A stretch of 64,000 nucleotides of DNA, from positions 1 through 64,000 of the forward strand of contig JANQRH010000029.1 of assembly GCA_028284625.1 (NCBI GenBank), written 5' to 3'. Below the pieces are notes generated by a model, which was not told where the DNA came from, made no database searches, and saw only the letters and a program-made list of their open reading frames with translations. Source of the DNA: Afifellaceae bacterium. GTDB taxonomy: Bacteria > Pseudomonadota > Alphaproteobacteria > Rhizobiales > Afifellaceae. The translations under genes were made by a program, and so were the position numbers. Below, one piece after another: positions 62,759 to 64,000 of this stretch (positions within the stretch are counted from its first letter, which is position 1; each line of letters opens with the position of its first letter).

Positions 62759-63616
62759 TTATCCCTGTCCCACGGTTTTGCTCAGCGTCTGGCCTGTCAG
62801 CTTCAAGCCGGCCCATACGATCAATGACGACAGAATGAGCAGGAGAAAGCCGAACGCGGAGCCCTGCTCCCAATTGAAGCGTGTGATGAACTGCGCATAG
62901 ATTTGCTGGGTGAACCAGAGGCTGTCCTTGCCGCCGAGCAGGATGGGCGTCAGATAGTTCCCCAGCGACAGCATGAAGACGATGATGCAGCCGGAGACGA
63001 TGCCCGGCTTGGCATGGGGGATGACGATTTCCCGCAGCACGGCAAAGCTGCTGCCGCCGAGGTCGTAGCCCGCTTCGATATAGGAATTGTCGAGGCTGTC
63101 GAGGGTCGTGACCAGCGGCACGACCATGAACAGCATGGACGTGTAGACGAGCCCGACCATGATCGCCGCGTCGTTATAAAGGAACTCGATCGGGCCGCTG
63201 GTCAGCCCCAGCCATTGCAGGGCGCTGCTCACAACACCGGTCTCGCGCAGGAGGATCATCCAGCCGAAGGTGCGCACCAGCTCCGACACCCAGAACGGCA
63301 GGAGACACAGCACAAAGAGCGTTGCGCGAAGGCGGCCCTGCGCCAGCTTGGCGATGTAGTAGGCGATAGGGAAGCCGATGATGAGGGTGAGCGCGGTGGC
63401 CGATACCGACATCAGCGCCGTCCGTGCGAAGGTGTTCCAATAGAGCGGCTCCCCGAAGAAGGCCGTATAATTGTCGAGGCCGATCTCATAGACGCGCGGC
63501 CTGACCTTCACGCTAAGCGAAGTCAGGAAAAGGTCGATATGCGGAATGATGATGAGTGCGCCGAGCCACACGACCAGAGGCGCCAATAAGAGATAGAAGC
63601 CGAATCGATGGTTCAT
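62759..63616 (-). CDS. Polyamine-type ABC transporter permease (PotB-like)
   Basis: This 285-residue permease has six helices and the PotB-type loop YIEAGYDLGGSSFAVLREIV. A characteristic stretch FVLCLLPFWVSELVRTFGWM precedes it. The start lies three bases after the ATPase stop. Confidence 0.9.
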   Translation of the reverse strand: MNHRFGFYLLLAPLVVWLGALIIIPHIDLFLTSLSVKVRPRVYEIGLDNYTAFFGEPLYWNTFARTALMSVSATALTLIIGFPIAYYIAKLAQGRLRATLFVLCLLPFWVSELVRTFGWMILLRETGVVSSALQWLGLTSGPIEFLYNDAAIMVGLVYTSMLFMVVPLVTTLDSLDNSYIEAGYDLGGSSFAVLREIVIPHAKPGIVSGCIIVFMLSLGNYLTPILLGGKDSLWFTQQIYAQFITRFNWEQGSAFGFLLLILSSLIVWAGLKLTGQTLSKTVGQG

Positions 63617-63619
63617 CGC

Positions 63620-64000
63620 TCAGCCGATGACAAAGCACTTGGTCTGTGCATCGCTCCAGCCGAAGCTGACGGATTGGCCGGCCTGGAGGTCGTTGAACTC
63701 GCCGGTCTGGGGAAGCGCGACGTCGATCTCGTCGCCGGTCTCGCGGGCGCGAACCAGAAGGCGACTGGCGGCGCCGTTGAAGAGAACGCTGACCACTTCG
63801 CCGTCCATGTGGTTCGCCATCGTCTGCAGCGCCGATCCATCGCGCGACAACGCCACCGCCTCGGGGCGAACGAAGACCTCCACATCGTCGCCGATTGAGC
63901 ACGGGCCCGCCGCCACGCCGCTAATGCGCCCGCTTTGCGCCGTTGTCACGGTCACGCGGTTCTGGTCGATCGCAGCAACGCGGCCTCGCCATTTGTTGCT
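63620..64000 (-). CDS. Polyamine-type ABC ATPase, C-terminal part (runs off the window)
   Basis: The visible 126 residues are the TOBE-type regulatory end of a PotA-like ATPase, with VEVFVRPEAVALS matching the usual VRPE motif. The frame is open to the last base of the window (SNKWRGRVAAIDQNRVTVTT), so the catalytic domain with the Walker motifs lies outside. It belongs with the two permease genes that follow. Confidence 0.88.
   Translation of the reverse strand, partial: SNKWRGRVAAIDQNRVTVTTAQSGRISGVAAGPCSIGDDVEVFVRPEAVALSRDGSALQTMANHMDGEVVSVLFNGAASRLLVRARETGDEIDVALPQTGEFNDLQAGQSVSFGWSDAQTKCFVIG

Overview
The window is high-GC bacterial DNA, most likely from an alphaproteobacterium (Hyphomicrobiales or Rhodobacterales type). 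The evidence is gene content: a sorbitol/mannitol smoEFGKS-mtlK locus, TRAP, TTT, NitT/TauT and polyamine-type importers, several FCD-type GntR regulators, and tight ATGA or TGATG gene overlaps. No 16S gene is present, so the rank is inferred.

Island, 55-21052. An intact initiator tRNA gene (24-100) opens the window. Its last 46 bases plus one more recur as an exact 47-base copy at 21006-21052. Just inside the second copy lies an N-terminal remnant of a DUF4102-type phage integrase (20537-20791). I read the 21 kb between as a decayed genomic island in tRNA-fMet. It carries a truncated IS3 element; an RpiR-controlled ABC importer with a histidine phosphatase (1151-6641); and an eight-gene operon (7562-16268) facing a GntR gene across a perfect 33-base inverted repeat. 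That operon encodes a TctCBA importer, an LLM flavoenzyme, an enolase-superfamily enzyme, two creatinase-like M24 proteins without the usual metal aspartates, and an opine-dehydrogenase-like protein. It is the best candidate for an undescribed catabolic pathway. The last 4 kb of the island is a gene graveyard (deaminase, DeoR, DUF3817 and integrase remnants) with a TetR gene and a CopD/HemJ-like gene.

Region 21053-29000. A 5'-truncated cytochrome b gene follows the att copy. Next come a NitT/TauT-type importer with two tandem Tat-type binding proteins (21976-25705) and a cytoplasmic-type sulfatase (26112-27650), which together suggest use of a sulfate ester or sulfonate. A divergent LacI-type regulator follows.

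Region 28940-36287. A sugar-alcohol operon encodes a binding protein, two permeases, an ATPase, sorbitol dehydrogenase, mannitol dehydrogenase and a further SDR. A perfect 16-base operator lies beside a good sigma-70 promoter.

Region 36336-47173. A complete napFDAGHBC periplasmic nitrate reductase operon has an FNR/DNR-type box upstream. It is followed by a fatty-acid desaturase/DUF1194 pair, a dienelactone hydrolase, a LysR regulator and a c-type cytochrome.

Region 47198-64000. A NitT/TauT importer (two permeases, ATPase, binding protein) comes with a GntR gene and a divergent FAH-family hydrolase. A second catabolic cluster holds an Asp/Glu-racemase-family protein, GntR, a TPP enzyme, an enolase-superfamily enzyme, a DadA-like oxidase, a TRAP transporter and a BASS transporter. 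The window ends inside a polyamine-type ABC operon.

A pattern runs across the window: in six of seven transporter operons with a complete binding-protein gene, a GC-rich hairpin sits directly after that gene, before the next cistron.
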